Shown here in pieces: positions 44,645-52,792 of a stretch of DNA of 64,000 bases. A program made the translations under genes and the position numbers. Numbering within the stretch: position 1 is the stretch's first letter; every line of letters starts with the position of its first letter. The notes under the pieces were generated by a model that searched no databases, was not told the origin of the DNA, and saw nothing but the letters and a program-made list of their open reading frames with translations. This DNA is from JAAEPI01 sp965212145 (lineage in GTDB: Bacteria > Bacteroidota > Bacteroidia > Cytophagales > Cyclobacteriaceae). The stretch is from contig CBDBUY010000005.1 in assembly GCA_965212145.1 (NCBI GenBank), positions 1-64,000 of the forward strand, in the 5' to 3' direction.

Positions 44645-46398
44645 GCAATTACCTGATCGAGCTTTCCATGATACACGTTGTGCTTTTTGGTGCATATTGG
44701 ATCATTTTCCGCAATGAAACGCAGTTTGGGAAAATGCGATTCGTTGTGCTTGGAGCATCGCTGATGTCTTTGACTATTCCATTGCTCAGACTTCCAAAAT
44801 TGTTCCAAAATGGAGGTGCGCCGGAGTTTGTGGCAGGAACTATGGAGGTTGTTATGTTGGAGGAAATGACCATCTCAGCTCAAAACGCTTCGCAGATTGA
44901 TTTTTCAATTTTGACTGGTGCATATATGGTCATTAGCGGCTTCTTCCTAGTTCGGTTAATAGTCAACCTGAGCAAGTTGATCAAACTGGAGCGTGAAAGT
45001 CATCATGAGAATTTCTTCAATACACGCATCCTTCGCTCTCCCAAAATCAAGGGCAGCTTCACTTTCTTCAACTGGATTTTCCTGTCAGAGGATGTGCAAC
45101 CTGACCAGAAAGAGTATGACGTAATTTTACGCCACGAAAAGGCTCATGTGGCACTTGGTCACACCTATGACCTTATTTTCCTCGAATTATTCAAAGTCGT
45201 CTTTTGGTGGCTACCGACCGCTTGGTTGGCACAAAAAGAAATTAAGAAAATACACGAATACCAGGCCGATGCGCATGCCTTAAAGTCATTCAGCCTCGAC
45301 CGCTATTCGTCTATACTGATCAGTTCAACTCTCAAAGCCAATGGACTAAGCTTGGCCAGCTCGTTTCATGACGGCTTAATTTTTAAACGACTAAAAGCAA
45401 TGAAACAAAAAGCAAAAAATGTAAGTCCCTGGAAAATTGGGACGGTAACCCTATTGACCGCCCTATTATTTGTGGCCTTCGCATGTAGCGAGGAAATGGA
45501 AGCAGGCATTAAGGAAATGGGTGAATCAAGTAACTCGATATCATTTGATCAACTGCCAACAGAAATGCAGTCTGATCTCCAAGGCATCAAGGATGATTTG
45601 ACCTTCATCAAGGTGGAAATGCCCCAAGATGAAATGGGCAAATCCAAAATCGGTGAAATAGATGCACTTCGGGAATTGGACCCGAGCACTATTCATTCAA
45701 TGAATGTGGTTAAGAACGAGGAATTCCGGGGAATCTATATCGCCATCAAAAAGGAAGGAGTCAATTTTGATTACCTGGCTCAGAAGTCCAAAATGGACGG
45801 AGAGGTCTTTACTGTGGTGGAGCAGAAACCGGAATTCCCCGGAGGAAAAGACGCGTTGATGAAATATCTTATCAGCGAACTAAAATATCCGAAGGATGCT
45901 GAAGCGGACGGTGTGGAGGGACGTGTGATGGTGCAGTTCATCGTTGACAAAGATGGAAGTATTAAGAACGTTGAGGCATTGAAAGGCATTGCGCCATCTT
46001 GCGATGAAGAAGCTGTTCGCGTTATCGCCAACATGCCAAATTGGAACCCGGGAAGTCAGCGCGGTAAGAAAGTGGCTGTGAGAATGCTCATGCCCATTGT
46101 CTTTTCCCTGTCAGGAGATAAAGCCAGCGCCTCTAAGATCATGTTGAATGAAACCAAATCAGATTTCAATAAAATGATAGTGAATGCCGAACTAAACGAT
46201 GGTATTTGGCAGGGTAAAGTGACAAACGCAGAATCTGGTAAAGCAATGGCTGGTGTAAATGTTGTTGAACAGGGGTCTTCCAACGGGACTGTAACGGATT
46301 TGGACGGTTCATTCTCCTTGAAACCAAAGAATTCCGGTAATCCCATCGTCCTGAGTCACATCGGGTATCAAAGTGCCAAGTTAGAGGCAGCCAAATAG
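44641..46398 (+). CDS. BlaR1-like M56 sensor protease fused to TonB and carboxypeptidase-like domains
   Basis: A 585-residue membrane protein. N-terminal helices (about 5-22, 33-50, 95-115) surround an M56 zinc peptidase domain with HEKAH (His165) and HEYQADAHAL, followed by a fourth membrane segment (about 268-284, LLTALLFVAFAC). The extracytoplasmic part is not a penicillin-binding domain. It has a linker, a TonB C-terminal domain (about 390-485, PEFPGGKDALMKYL, GRVMVQFIVDKDGS) and a carboxypeptidase-like regulatory domain (about 515-585, KAMAGVNVVEQGSSNGTVTD). It should sense an envelope signal and cut BlaI, but the sensor module suggests an outer-membrane or TonB-linked cue rather than beta-lactams. 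Confidence 0.9.
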   Translation: MSNYLIELSMIHVVLFGAYWIIFRNETQFGKMRFVVLGASLMSLTIPLLRLPKLFQNGGAPEFVAGTMEVVMLEEMTISAQNASQIDFSILTGAYMVISGFFLVRLIVNLSKLIKLERESHHENFFNTRILRSPKIKGSFTFFNWIFLSEDVQPDQKEYDVILRHEKAHVALGHTYDLIFLELFKVVFWWLPTAWLAQKEIKKIHEYQADAHALKSFSLDRYSSILISSTLKANGLSLASSFHDGLIFKRLKAMKQKAKNVSPWKIGTVTLLTALLFVAFACSEEMEAGIKEMGESSNSISFDQLPTEMQSDLQGIKDDLTFIKVEMPQDEMGKSKIGEIDALRELDPSTIHSMNVVKNEEFRGIYIAIKKEGVNFDYLAQKSKMDGEVFTVVEQKPEFPGGKDALMKYLISELKYPKDAEADGVEGRVMVQFIVDKDGSIKNVEALKGIAPSCDEEAVRVIANMPNWNPGSQRGKKVAVRMLMPIVFSLSGDKASASKIMLNETKSDFNKMIVNAELNDGIWQGKVTNAESGKAMAGVNVVEQGSSNGTVTDLDGSFSLKPKNSGNPIVLSHIGYQSAKLEAAK

Positions 46399-46419
46399 GA
46401 TTATTTTAAAGGACTTATT

Positions 46420-46447
46420 AAGGCCATCTTCAGGATGGCCTTTTTTG
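46420..46447 (+). terminator. Terminator of the blaI-blaR1-like operon
   Basis: 9-bp stem AAGGCCATC / GATGGCCTT, loop TTCAG, then a run of T, 22 bases after the stop. Confidence 0.9.
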
Positions 46448-46475
46448 TTGCTCAGGTATAGGTTTTAAAAAATCT

Positions 46476-46483
46476 TACCTTTG
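46476..46483 (+). promoter_or_regulatory. -7 box for the SlyD-like FKBP
   Basis: TACCTTTG, an exact TAnnTTTG match followed by CGGC, 23 bases before the ATG. Confidence 0.6.
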
Positions 46484-46505
46484 CGGCTTCATACAATTTA
46501 AAGAC

Positions 46506-46934
46506 ATGGCAGTAGCTAAGAAAAACGACACAGTAAAAGTTCATTACACAGGAAAACTTAAATCCGGAGAGGTCTTCGATTCTTCGCGAGAAAGAGAACC
46601 ATTAGAGTTCACCGTTGGAGGAGGTCAGATGATCCCGGGATTTGATGCCGCAGTAGATGGAATGGCCCTGGAAGAAACAAAAGAAGTAACAATCCCAAGT
46701 GCAGAAGCGTACGGTGAAAGAAATGAGCAGATGATTCAGGAGGTTCCAAGAGAGCAGTTGCCTGAAGATATGAAGCCTGAAGTTGGCCAGACTTTGGTTG
46801 CATCTAGCCAGGATGGAGGACAGACTCATGTAGTTGTTACCGAGGTAAAGGACGAAAGTATCACTGTAGACGGGAATCACCCTTTGGCAGGACAGGATTT
46901 GATCTTTGACATTGAATTGGTAGAGATCGCTTAA
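46506..46934 (+). CDS. SlyD-like FKBP peptidyl-prolyl isomerase
   Basis: A 142-residue cytosolic FKBP with an inserted chaperone (IF) domain: VKVHYTGKLKSGEVFDSS, GGGQMIPGFDAAVDGM, the insert about 65-120 (EAYGERNEQMIQEVPREQLP) and the return to the FKBP strand DLIFDIELVEI. It lacks the His-rich metal tail of E. coli SlyD. Probably catalyses prolyl isomerisation and holds unfolded proteins. No signal peptide, unlike the FKBP at 6344. Confidence 0.93.
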   Translation: MAVAKKNDTVKVHYTGKLKSGEVFDSSREREPLEFTVGGGQMIPGFDAAVDGMALEETKEVTIPSAEAYGERNEQMIQEVPREQLPEDMKPEVGQTLVASSQDGGQTHVVVTEVKDESITVDGNHPLAGQDLIFDIELVEIA

Positions 46935-46955
46935 GGAAATTTCTTACGAAAACTC

Positions 46956-46987
46956 AAGCCCCGGTCATTCGATCGGGGCTTTTTTTA
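46956..46987. terminator. Terminator between convergent genes
   Basis: AAGCCCCG / CGGGGCTT 8-bp stem, extendable inside by three more pairs to an ATTC loop, then a run of seven T on the plus strand. It ends the FKBP gene. Confidence 0.9.
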
Positions 46988-47554
46988 TTCCTCTCTTTTA
47001 CAGAAAATCTTCCAAGTCGGGTAGCTGAAAGTTTCCGCTTTGTTAACCCACTCACCAACCCAATTGTAACCCTCCTTAGAAAAATCTGAGAAAGTCAGCC
47101 GATAAAAACCCGGTGTACCATTGGGGGCAGGCTGATCTCGGTACAGGACGATTTTATCTCCCTCACGATTTCCCTCCCATGTAGAGAGTGGTGAGGAAAA
47201 TCCAGTGTTGGAATAGTAGTGAACGTACCATCTCGCACTGTCAGCATTGTACACCCGGATGCTCCCAGAATGCCCACCGTCTTCCTTGAGCGTTTCGTCC
47301 TGCACACCCCAGCCATTCATGATGTATTTCCAGTTCCAGGTCATTTTCACCGTATCTGCCCAGGTGTTTTGATCAATTCTTGAGACGGACTTGCATGCAC
47401 ATGACCCGATCATCGGTGCGAAATCTGCGACCTCTTTCGGTGCATCGGGGTGAGGTCGACCGTATGGGAATTTGCCTGAAGGTTCATTGTCATAGGATTG
47501 AGCCATCAGTGGGCCAGCGAGAGTTAGTAGTAATAGTTTTAAGAAAGTTCTCAT
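46985..47554 (-). CDS. Exported DUF1579-like protein
   Basis: A 189-residue exported protein (signal peptide to PLMAQ). The mature part has DFAPMIGSCACKSVSR, WNWKYIMNGWGVQDETL, SIRVYNADSARWYVHYYSNTG and WEGNREGDKIVLYRDQPAP, the pattern of the DUF1579 beta-barrel (lipocalin-like) family. The cysteine pair in GSCACKS may form a disulfide or bind metal. Function is unknown. Confidence 0.75.
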   Translation of the reverse strand: MRTFLKLLLLTLAGPLMAQSYDNEPSGKFPYGRPHPDAPKEVADFAPMIGSCACKSVSRIDQNTWADTVKMTWNWKYIMNGWGVQDETLKEDGGHSGSIRVYNADSARWYVHYYSNTGFSSPLSTWEGNREGDKIVLYRDQPAPNGTPGFYRLTFSDFSKEGYNWVGEWVNKAETFSYPTWKIFCKREE

Positions 47555-47655
47555 TTTGTTGGTTTGGATTATAACAACGATGCGACTTATTTCCCTAGTC
47601 TTGGAACTAGATGAGATGCGGTCATGTTTGTTGAAGTTGAATCGCTCAAAACTTA

Positions 47656-47663
47656 TACATTTG
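47656..47663 (+). promoter_or_regulatory. -7 box for the carH/carotenoid operon
   Basis: TACATTTG matches TAnnTTTG exactly, only five bases before the ATG at 47668, so the start of carH is leaderless or nearly so. Just upstream is a repeated TTGAA motif (TTGTTGAAGTTGAA near 47628-47641), a weak candidate for the regulator's own site. Confidence 0.5.
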
Positions 47664-47667
47664 ATCC

Positions 47668-48546
47668 ATGGCCAACTACTCTATCGCCGAAGTTGAGACT
47701 CTTACTGGAATTCAAGCACACACGCTCAGAATATGGGAACGACGGTATGGCATCATCAAAGCTAACAGGACGGATACCAAGATACGCTTTTATGACGATG
47801 AGCAGCTGAAACTCCTACTGAACATTAGCATCCTTTTGAATGCAGGTTATCGGATATCTAAAATTGATAAGTTAGAGAGGCAAGAGATTGACAATTTGGT
47901 GTTTGATTCCATGCATGAAAATGGAACTAAAACTGAAGGAGATATTCAGGGTATGGTGGTCAGTATGTTGAACATGGATGAGGATTTATTCCACGAAATT
48001 TTCAATAAATACTGCGAGGAATTTGGTATACTGAAAACCGTCGAAAAACTGATTTACCCTTTTCTTTTTCAAGTCGGGTTACTTTGGGGAACCAATAGAG
48101 CCATGCCAGCTCAGGAGCATTTCGTATCAAATCTGATCAGACTGAAGCTCTTTGCAGAAATCGAAAAACTACCTGCTCCAAAGAAAAACGCCAAGAAGTT
48201 GGTCCTGTTTATGCCTGAAGGAGAGAATCATGAAATCGGGCTTCTTCTGGGAAATTTTATAGCTAGAAAACACGGTTTTAGAACTTACTATCTAGGTCAA
48301 AATGTTCCTCCCAAAGATGTAATTAAAGTGTGTAATACCGTGGGAGCTGAATTGGCTTTAACTGTGATCGTACTTTGGCGGGAGTTATATGCTGATCAAT
48401 TACGGCAAATCACAGAAGCTTTAAATGCCACAATCCTGATTTCAGGAATCCCTCAGGACAATCCATTGAGCAGTAATGATTTGTATGTAGTTATTGGAGG
48501 GCCTGCAGATTTAATTTCCAGATTAAAGGAACTTAAGGGGAAGTAA
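47668..48546 (+). CDS. carH: CarH-type B12-dependent light-sensing repressor
   Basis: A 292-residue MerR-family regulator with a B12-binding C-terminal half. The DNA-binding helix-turn-helix and wing are YSIAEVETLTGIQAHTLRIW and NRTDTKIRFYDDEQLKLL (residues 3-55). A helical cap carries the photoreceptor signature W-x9-EH (Trp140, Glu150, His151). The cobalamin domain has ExHxxG as ENHEIG with the lower axial His188, then GFRTYYLGQNVPP. In Thermus and Myxococcus such proteins hold DNA as adenosylcobalamin-bound tetramers in the dark and release it in light, switching on carotenoid genes. The carotenoid operon starts 37 bases downstream on the same strand, so it probably controls itself and that operon. 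Confidence 0.9.
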   Translation: MANYSIAEVETLTGIQAHTLRIWERRYGIIKANRTDTKIRFYDDEQLKLLLNISILLNAGYRISKIDKLERQEIDNLVFDSMHENGTKTEGDIQGMVVSMLNMDEDLFHEIFNKYCEEFGILKTVEKLIYPFLFQVGLLWGTNRAMPAQEHFVSNLIRLKLFAEIEKLPAPKKNAKKLVLFMPEGENHEIGLLLGNFIARKHGFRTYYLGQNVPPKDVIKVCNTVGAELALTVIVLWRELYADQLRQITEALNATILISGIPQDNPLSSNDLYVVIGGPADLISRLKELKGK

Positions 48547-48582
48547 TTTTGTCTAACATTGTTATATAAAAGAATAAACAAC

Positions 48583-50058
48583 TTGAATTCACGCTCTACC
48601 GTTATTGGTTCTGGATTTTCTGGTTTGGCTAGTGCAGCTCTCCTCGCAAAACAAGGTTTCGATGTGACCCTACTCGAGAAGAATGATAACATCGGAGGTC
48701 GGGCGCGTCAGTTTCAAGCGAACGGATTCACCTTCGATATGGGGCCATCCTGGTACTGGATGCCGGAGATTTTCGAGCGCTTCTTCGATTATTTTGACAC
48801 CAAGCCCGAGGACTTCTTTGAGTTAAAAAAACTGGATCCGGCGTTCCGCATATTTTTTCCTGATGATACCTTGGACATGCCCGGTTCACCAGAAGGAGTT
48901 TATGAGTTTTTTGAGGCCCTGGAGCCGGGTGCTTCAAAGTCACTAGAGAAGTTCATGACTGAAGCCGAATTTAAGTACGAGGTGGGGGTCAGGGATATTA
49001 TATACCGTCAGCCGGACGGACTGAAGCCTTTTCTCAATTGGCGGACAATAAAGGCGGCATTTCGATTGCAGTTGATTCAGTCCATCTCCAAGCACATTGA
49101 CGCGTACTTTTCGCATCCATACCTCAAGCAAATTCTGGAGTTTCCGGTGCTCTTTTTGGGAGCTGATCCCAAGGCCACACCGGCGCTATATTCCATGATG
49201 GATTATTCAGGATTGATGCAAGGGACGTGGTATCCGATTGGCGGTTTTTATGAAATCATCAAGGCCATGGAAAAAGTGGCGATAGACAATGGCGTATCGA
49301 TTCGCACTGGAAGTGAGGTTTTGAGTTTGGATCTAAGGGGAGGGAAGTGTAAAAGTGTCAACAGCACCTTGGGTCGATTTGAAGCGGATGCCTTGGTTAT
49401 ATCGGGTGATTATCACCATTTTGATCAGCATGTGATGCCAAAGGAATATCGCCAGTATTCGGAGAAGTACTGGGATAGTAGAACCATGGCTCCAAGTTGC
49501 CTATTATTTTATGTTGGGCATAAAGGAAAAGTTGATGGACTTGAGCACCACAATCTGTTTTTCGACGCTGATTTCCCTGAACATAGTAAGGCGATATACG
49601 AAACGGAGGAATGGCCAGACAATCCACTTTTCTATGTTTGTTGTCCTTCCAAAACTGATCACACGGTGGCCCCTGAGGGAGACGAGAATTTATTTTTCTT
49701 AATCCCTGTAGCCGCTGGGATCAAGGATGATCAAGAGACACGAGACAAGTATTTTGAGATCCTTTGTGACCGAATCGAATCAAAGGTTGGAGTCGACATT
49801 CGACCAAATATTGTCTACAAGCGTGATTACTGCGTCAAAGAATTCAAGGAAGACTATCATGCCTACAGAGGCAATGCCTATGGGTTGGCCAATACGCTGA
49901 GACAAACGGCGTTTTGGAAGCCAACGATGAAACATAAGAAACTCAAAAATGTTTTTCATGCGGGACAGTTAACTGTGCCTGGTCCTGGCGTACCGCCTTC
50001 CCTGGTTTCGGGAGAGCTGGCGGCTAATTATGTAACCGACTACTTAAATAAAATTTGA
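48583..50058 (+). CDS. crtI: Phytoene desaturase CrtI
   Basis: A flavin desaturase of about 491 residues that converts phytoene to lycopene. The FAD site STVIGSGFSGLASAALLAKQ opens the protein; DNIGGRARQFQANGFTFDMGPSWYWMPE and the C-terminal GQLTVPGPGVPPSLVSGELAA are hallmarks of CrtI. No ATG is available: the start is TTG at 48583 (gives MNSRSTVIGSG, as in relatives) or TTG at 48559 (eight residues longer). It follows carH by a short gap and overlaps crtB by one base. Confidence 0.95.
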   Translation: MNSRSTVIGSGFSGLASAALLAKQGFDVTLLEKNDNIGGRARQFQANGFTFDMGPSWYWMPEIFERFFDYFDTKPEDFFELKKLDPAFRIFFPDDTLDMPGSPEGVYEFFEALEPGASKSLEKFMTEAEFKYEVGVRDIIYRQPDGLKPFLNWRTIKAAFRLQLIQSISKHIDAYFSHPYLKQILEFPVLFLGADPKATPALYSMMDYSGLMQGTWYPIGGFYEIIKAMEKVAIDNGVSIRTGSEVLSLDLRGGKCKSVNSTLGRFEADALVISGDYHHFDQHVMPKEYRQYSEKYWDSRTMAPSCLLFYVGHKGKVDGLEHHNLFFDADFPEHSKAIYETEEWPDNPLFYVCCPSKTDHTVAPEGDENLFFLIPVAAGIKDDQETRDKYFEILCDRIESKVGVDIRPNIVYKRDYCVKEFKEDYHAYRGNAYGLANTLRQTAFWKPTMKHKKLKNVFHAGQLTVPGPGVPPSLVSGELAANYVTDYLNKI

Positions 50059-50894
50059 TGAAGGAACTATACGATAGGGTTTGTTCCAACTGTGCAGAGC
50101 TGACTACTCGTCGTTACAGTACGAGTTTCTCTTTGGGCATTCAGATGTTGCACCCGTCTATTCGTCCTGCTATTTATAACATCTATGGATTGGTCAGGTT
50201 TGCGGATGAAATTGTGGATACTTTTCATGATTTTGACAAATCAGAACTACTCGCCAGATTCAAGGATGATTGCTACAGATCCATTGAAGAGGGCATAAGT
50301 TTAAATCCCATACTTCATTCATTTCAATCCACCGTAAGACGATATAATATCCCATTGGAGTTAGTCGATTCGTTTTTCCGAAGTATGGAAATGGACCTGG
50401 AGCAGAGTTCACATGACCAGCAATCTCTTGACGATTACATTGTCGGGTCAGCCGAGGTGGTAGGTTTGATGTGCTTGTGTGTATTTGTAGATGGAGATCG
50501 AGACGAATACGAGCGTTTAAAGTATCCTGCGGAGCGGTTAGGTGCGGCATTTCAAAAAGTGAATTTTCTGCGGGATTTGAAACACGATTCCAACGACCTG
50601 GGAAGAACGTATTTTCCTCAAATGATGAATGGCAATTGGGATGATCACGTAAAACAATCCATCGAGGTGGATATTGAAAAGGACTTTGCGGAAGCACTCG
50701 AAGGAATCAAGCAGTTACCGAAAACGGCCCGACTGGGAGTTTATCTGGCTTATAAGTATTATTTGACCCTCTTCAGGAAAATTCAGCGAAAGAGCCCACA
50801 GTCTGTCATGAATGGGAGAATTAGAATTAGCAACGGAAGAAAAATAGGCATAATGTTGCGGACATATACGGCCTATAATCTTCAGCGAATATGA
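50058..50894 (+). CDS. crtB: Phytoene synthase CrtB
   Basis: A 278-residue prenyl synthase that joins two geranylgeranyl diphosphates to form phytoene. The first Asp-rich motif is in RFADEIVDTFHDFD, the second in NFLRDLKHDSNDLGRTYFP; SYSTSF-like is RRYSTSFSLG, and SAEVVGLMC is present. The ATG at 50058 shares one base with the crtI stop. The stop overlaps the next gene by four bases. Confidence 0.95.
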   Translation: MKELYDRVCSNCAELTTRRYSTSFSLGIQMLHPSIRPAIYNIYGLVRFADEIVDTFHDFDKSELLARFKDDCYRSIEEGISLNPILHSFQSTVRRYNIPLELVDSFFRSMEMDLEQSSHDQQSLDDYIVGSAEVVGLMCLCVFVDGDRDEYERLKYPAERLGAAFQKVNFLRDLKHDSNDLGRTYFPQMMNGNWDDHVKQSIEVDIEKDFAEALEGIKQLPKTARLGVYLAYKYYLTLFRKIQRKSPQSVMNGRIRISNGRKIGIMLRTYTAYNLQRI

Positions 50895-51373
50895 TTTATG
50901 TGATGTTAGTCACACTACCGCTTCTTATTAATCAGGAAAACCATACCCTCCGTATTCGATACGAAAAAGCTTACCAGAGCAAAGCAGAAACGAAGCAATT
51001 GGTCAGGGATTTGGAAGGGAAAAATGATCGTTCGGCGACCGAAACGGCTTACCTCGGAGCAGCGACATTGCTTATGGCGCATCATGATTTTGACCCATTT
51101 GCGAAATTGGGGTACTTCCAGCGAGGCAAGAAGCTCATCGAGCAGGCTGTGGAGATGGATCCGAAAAGCGCAGAAATTCGATACTTAAGATTTGTAAATC
51201 AATCCGAGACGCCAAGAATCCTTGGGTATAAAGACAACCTGCACGTGGATCTTGAATTAATTGCTGCAGCATTTCATCAGATGGATGATGATTTGAAAAA
51301 GCGGGTCTCAGCCTTCATGATGTCTGGTAAACATCTAGAAGAGGAACAACGAAGAAATTTTGAAATCAGATGA
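50891..51373 (+). CDS. Unknown protein in the carotenoid operon
   Basis: A 160-residue protein with a short hydrophobic N terminus (MIYVMLVTLPLL), possibly a signal or a weak anchor, and a helical, charged remainder. It contains TETAYLGAATLLMAHHDFDP, FQRGKKLIEQAVEMDPKSAEIRYLRF, which reads like one or two TPR-type helix pairs. It is coupled by four-base overlaps to crtB before and idi after, so it belongs to the operon. Function is unknown; a scaffold for the pathway enzymes is one possibility. Confidence 0.8.
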   Translation: MIYVMLVTLPLLINQENHTLRIRYEKAYQSKAETKQLVRDLEGKNDRSATETAYLGAATLLMAHHDFDPFAKLGYFQRGKKLIEQAVEMDPKSAEIRYLRFVNQSETPRILGYKDNLHVDLELIAAAFHQMDDDLKKRVSAFMMSGKHLEEEQRRNFEIR

Positions 51374-51885
51374 GTGAGACGGTTATTTTAGTGAATGAGG
51401 AAGATGAAGCCATTGGAATCGCACCCAAGTTGGGAGCGCATGAAAAAGGCTTACTGCATCGCGCATTTTCCGTATTGATTTTTAATTCAAAAGGGGAGAT
51501 GCTCCTTCAAAAACGAGCGTCCTCCAAGTATCACTCCGGAGGCTTGTGGTCGAACGCTTGTTGTAGCCATCCCAGATCAGGTGAGGAACTTCAAGACGCT
51601 GTTAACAGACGATTGACGGAGGAGCTGGGTTTTGTTTGTGAAACCCAGTTTGATTTTAAGTTTATCTACAAAGTGGAGTTCGATAATGGACTGACGGAGC
51701 ATGAATTGGATCACGTGTTCATCGGACACTCTGATGCCGAGCCCGTTCCGAATCCGGAAGAAGTGGAGGACTGGAAATATGTCTCTCCCGATGACTTGAA
51801 AAACTGGGTCAAAGAGGAACCAGAAGCCTTCTCGGTTTGGTTTCAGATCATAATGAAAAGATTGAACGAGGAAAAAGCCGCATGA
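51370..51885 (+). CDS. idi: Isopentenyl-diphosphate isomerase, type I
   Basis: A 171-residue Nudix-fold enzyme that interconverts IPP and DMAPP and so feeds carotenoid precursor supply. Catalytic Cys is in GGLWSNACCSHPRSGE, the Nudix-like helix AVNRRLTEELGF, and metal ligands include LLHRAFSV and the later LTEHELDHVFIG. Full length. It overlaps both neighbours by four bases. Confidence 0.95.
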   Translation: MSETVILVNEEDEAIGIAPKLGAHEKGLLHRAFSVLIFNSKGEMLLQKRASSKYHSGGLWSNACCSHPRSGEELQDAVNRRLTEELGFVCETQFDFKFIYKVEFDNGLTEHELDHVFIGHSDAEPVPNPEEVEDWKYVSPDDLKNWVKEEPEAFSVWFQIIMKRLNEEKAA

Positions 51886-52334
51886 GCATTTATTACCTGA
51901 GGAAAAAAGAGCAACTCAATGCACCCATTGAAGAAGTCTGGAAATTCTTTTCCAGCCCCAAGAACCTGAAGGAGCTCACACCTGATTACATGAATTTCCA
52001 GATTACCGAGATGAGCCGAGATGATTCAGCTTACTCAGGCCAAATGATTGAATACCGTGTCAACGTGCTGCCAGGCATCAGAACGAAATGGTTGACAGAG
52101 ATCACGGCGGTGCGAGAAAATGAATGTTTCGTGGATGAACAGCGAGTCGGACCGTATGCCATTTGGCATCATGAGCATCACTTTGAACCTAAAGACGGTG
52201 GAGTGGAAATGACAGATATAATCACCTATAAAATTCCGTTTGGATGGTTCGGGACGCTGCTTCATCCGTTCATCCGACGGAAACTTGAAGGTATCTTTGC
52301 ATACCGATCTGAGAAAACGAAAAGTATATTTTGA
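51882..52334 (+). CDS. SRPBCC (START-like) family protein
   Basis: A 150-residue single-domain protein of the SRPBCC/polyketide-cyclase-like fold: LRKKEQLNAPIEEVWKFFSSPKNLKELTPDYMNF at the start and VEMTDIITYKIPFGWFGTLLHPFIRRKLEGIF at the end. These folds bind hydrophobic ligands. The position inside the carotenoid operon suggests carrying or shaping a carotenoid or isoprenoid intermediate, but that is inferred. Starts at ATG 51882 within the idi stop. Confidence 0.85.
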   Translation: MSIYYLRKKEQLNAPIEEVWKFFSSPKNLKELTPDYMNFQITEMSRDDSAYSGQMIEYRVNVLPGIRTKWLTEITAVRENECFVDEQRVGPYAIWHHEHHFEPKDGGVEMTDIITYKIPFGWFGTLLHPFIRRKLEGIFAYRSEKTKSIF

Positions 52335-52792
52335 TGGAAATTGTGTTGAATGTGCTGATAGTGATTGGAACCTTCTTGTTCATGGAAGGTGTAGCGTGGT
52401 TTACCCACAAATACGTGATGCACGGGTTTTTGTGGAGTTGGCATCACTCGCATCACGTGCCAAGAAAAGGACCTATCGAGAAGAACGATCGGTTCGCCTT
52501 GGTTTTCAGTGTACCAAGCATTGGCCTCTTTTTTTACTCCACATACTTCACCGACTCTTTTTATCTGACATCAGTGGCCATCGGCATACTGGCCTATGGA
52601 ATTTTCTATGTGGTATTCCATGATATCATCGTCCATCAGCGAGTGAAATTCCGGAAGAGATGGAACAGTAAATACATGAAGCGCATGATCAACGCACATT
52701 ACGCGCATCATGAGAAGCACACGAAGGAAGACTGTGAGTCTTTCGGATTCCTGATAGTGCCGAAGAAATACGAGCCAGAGCAAAATGAATGA
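52334..52792 (+). CDS. crtZ: Beta-carotene hydroxylase CrtZ
   Basis: A 152-residue membrane di-iron hydroxylase that adds the 3 and 3' hydroxyls of zeaxanthin. Histidine motifs HKYVMHGFLW, HHSHHVPRKG, HDIIVHQR and HYAHHEKHT are those of CrtZ. Hydrophobic segments at about 3-20, 55-72 and 77-95. ATG at 52334 shares a base with the preceding stop, and the stop overlaps the cyclase gene by eight bases. Confidence 0.94.
   Translation: MEIVLNVLIVIGTFLFMEGVAWFTHKYVMHGFLWSWHHSHHVPRKGPIEKNDRFALVFSVPSIGLFFYSTYFTDSFYLTSVAIGILAYGIFYVVFHDIIVHQRVKFRKRWNSKYMKRMINAHYAHHEKHTKEDCESFGFLIVPKKYEPEQNE

Noticed and set aside
44282..46398. Beta-lactam resistance operon
   Set aside because: No beta-lactamase or penicillin-binding domain; the sensor's outer part is TonB- and carboxypeptidase-like.
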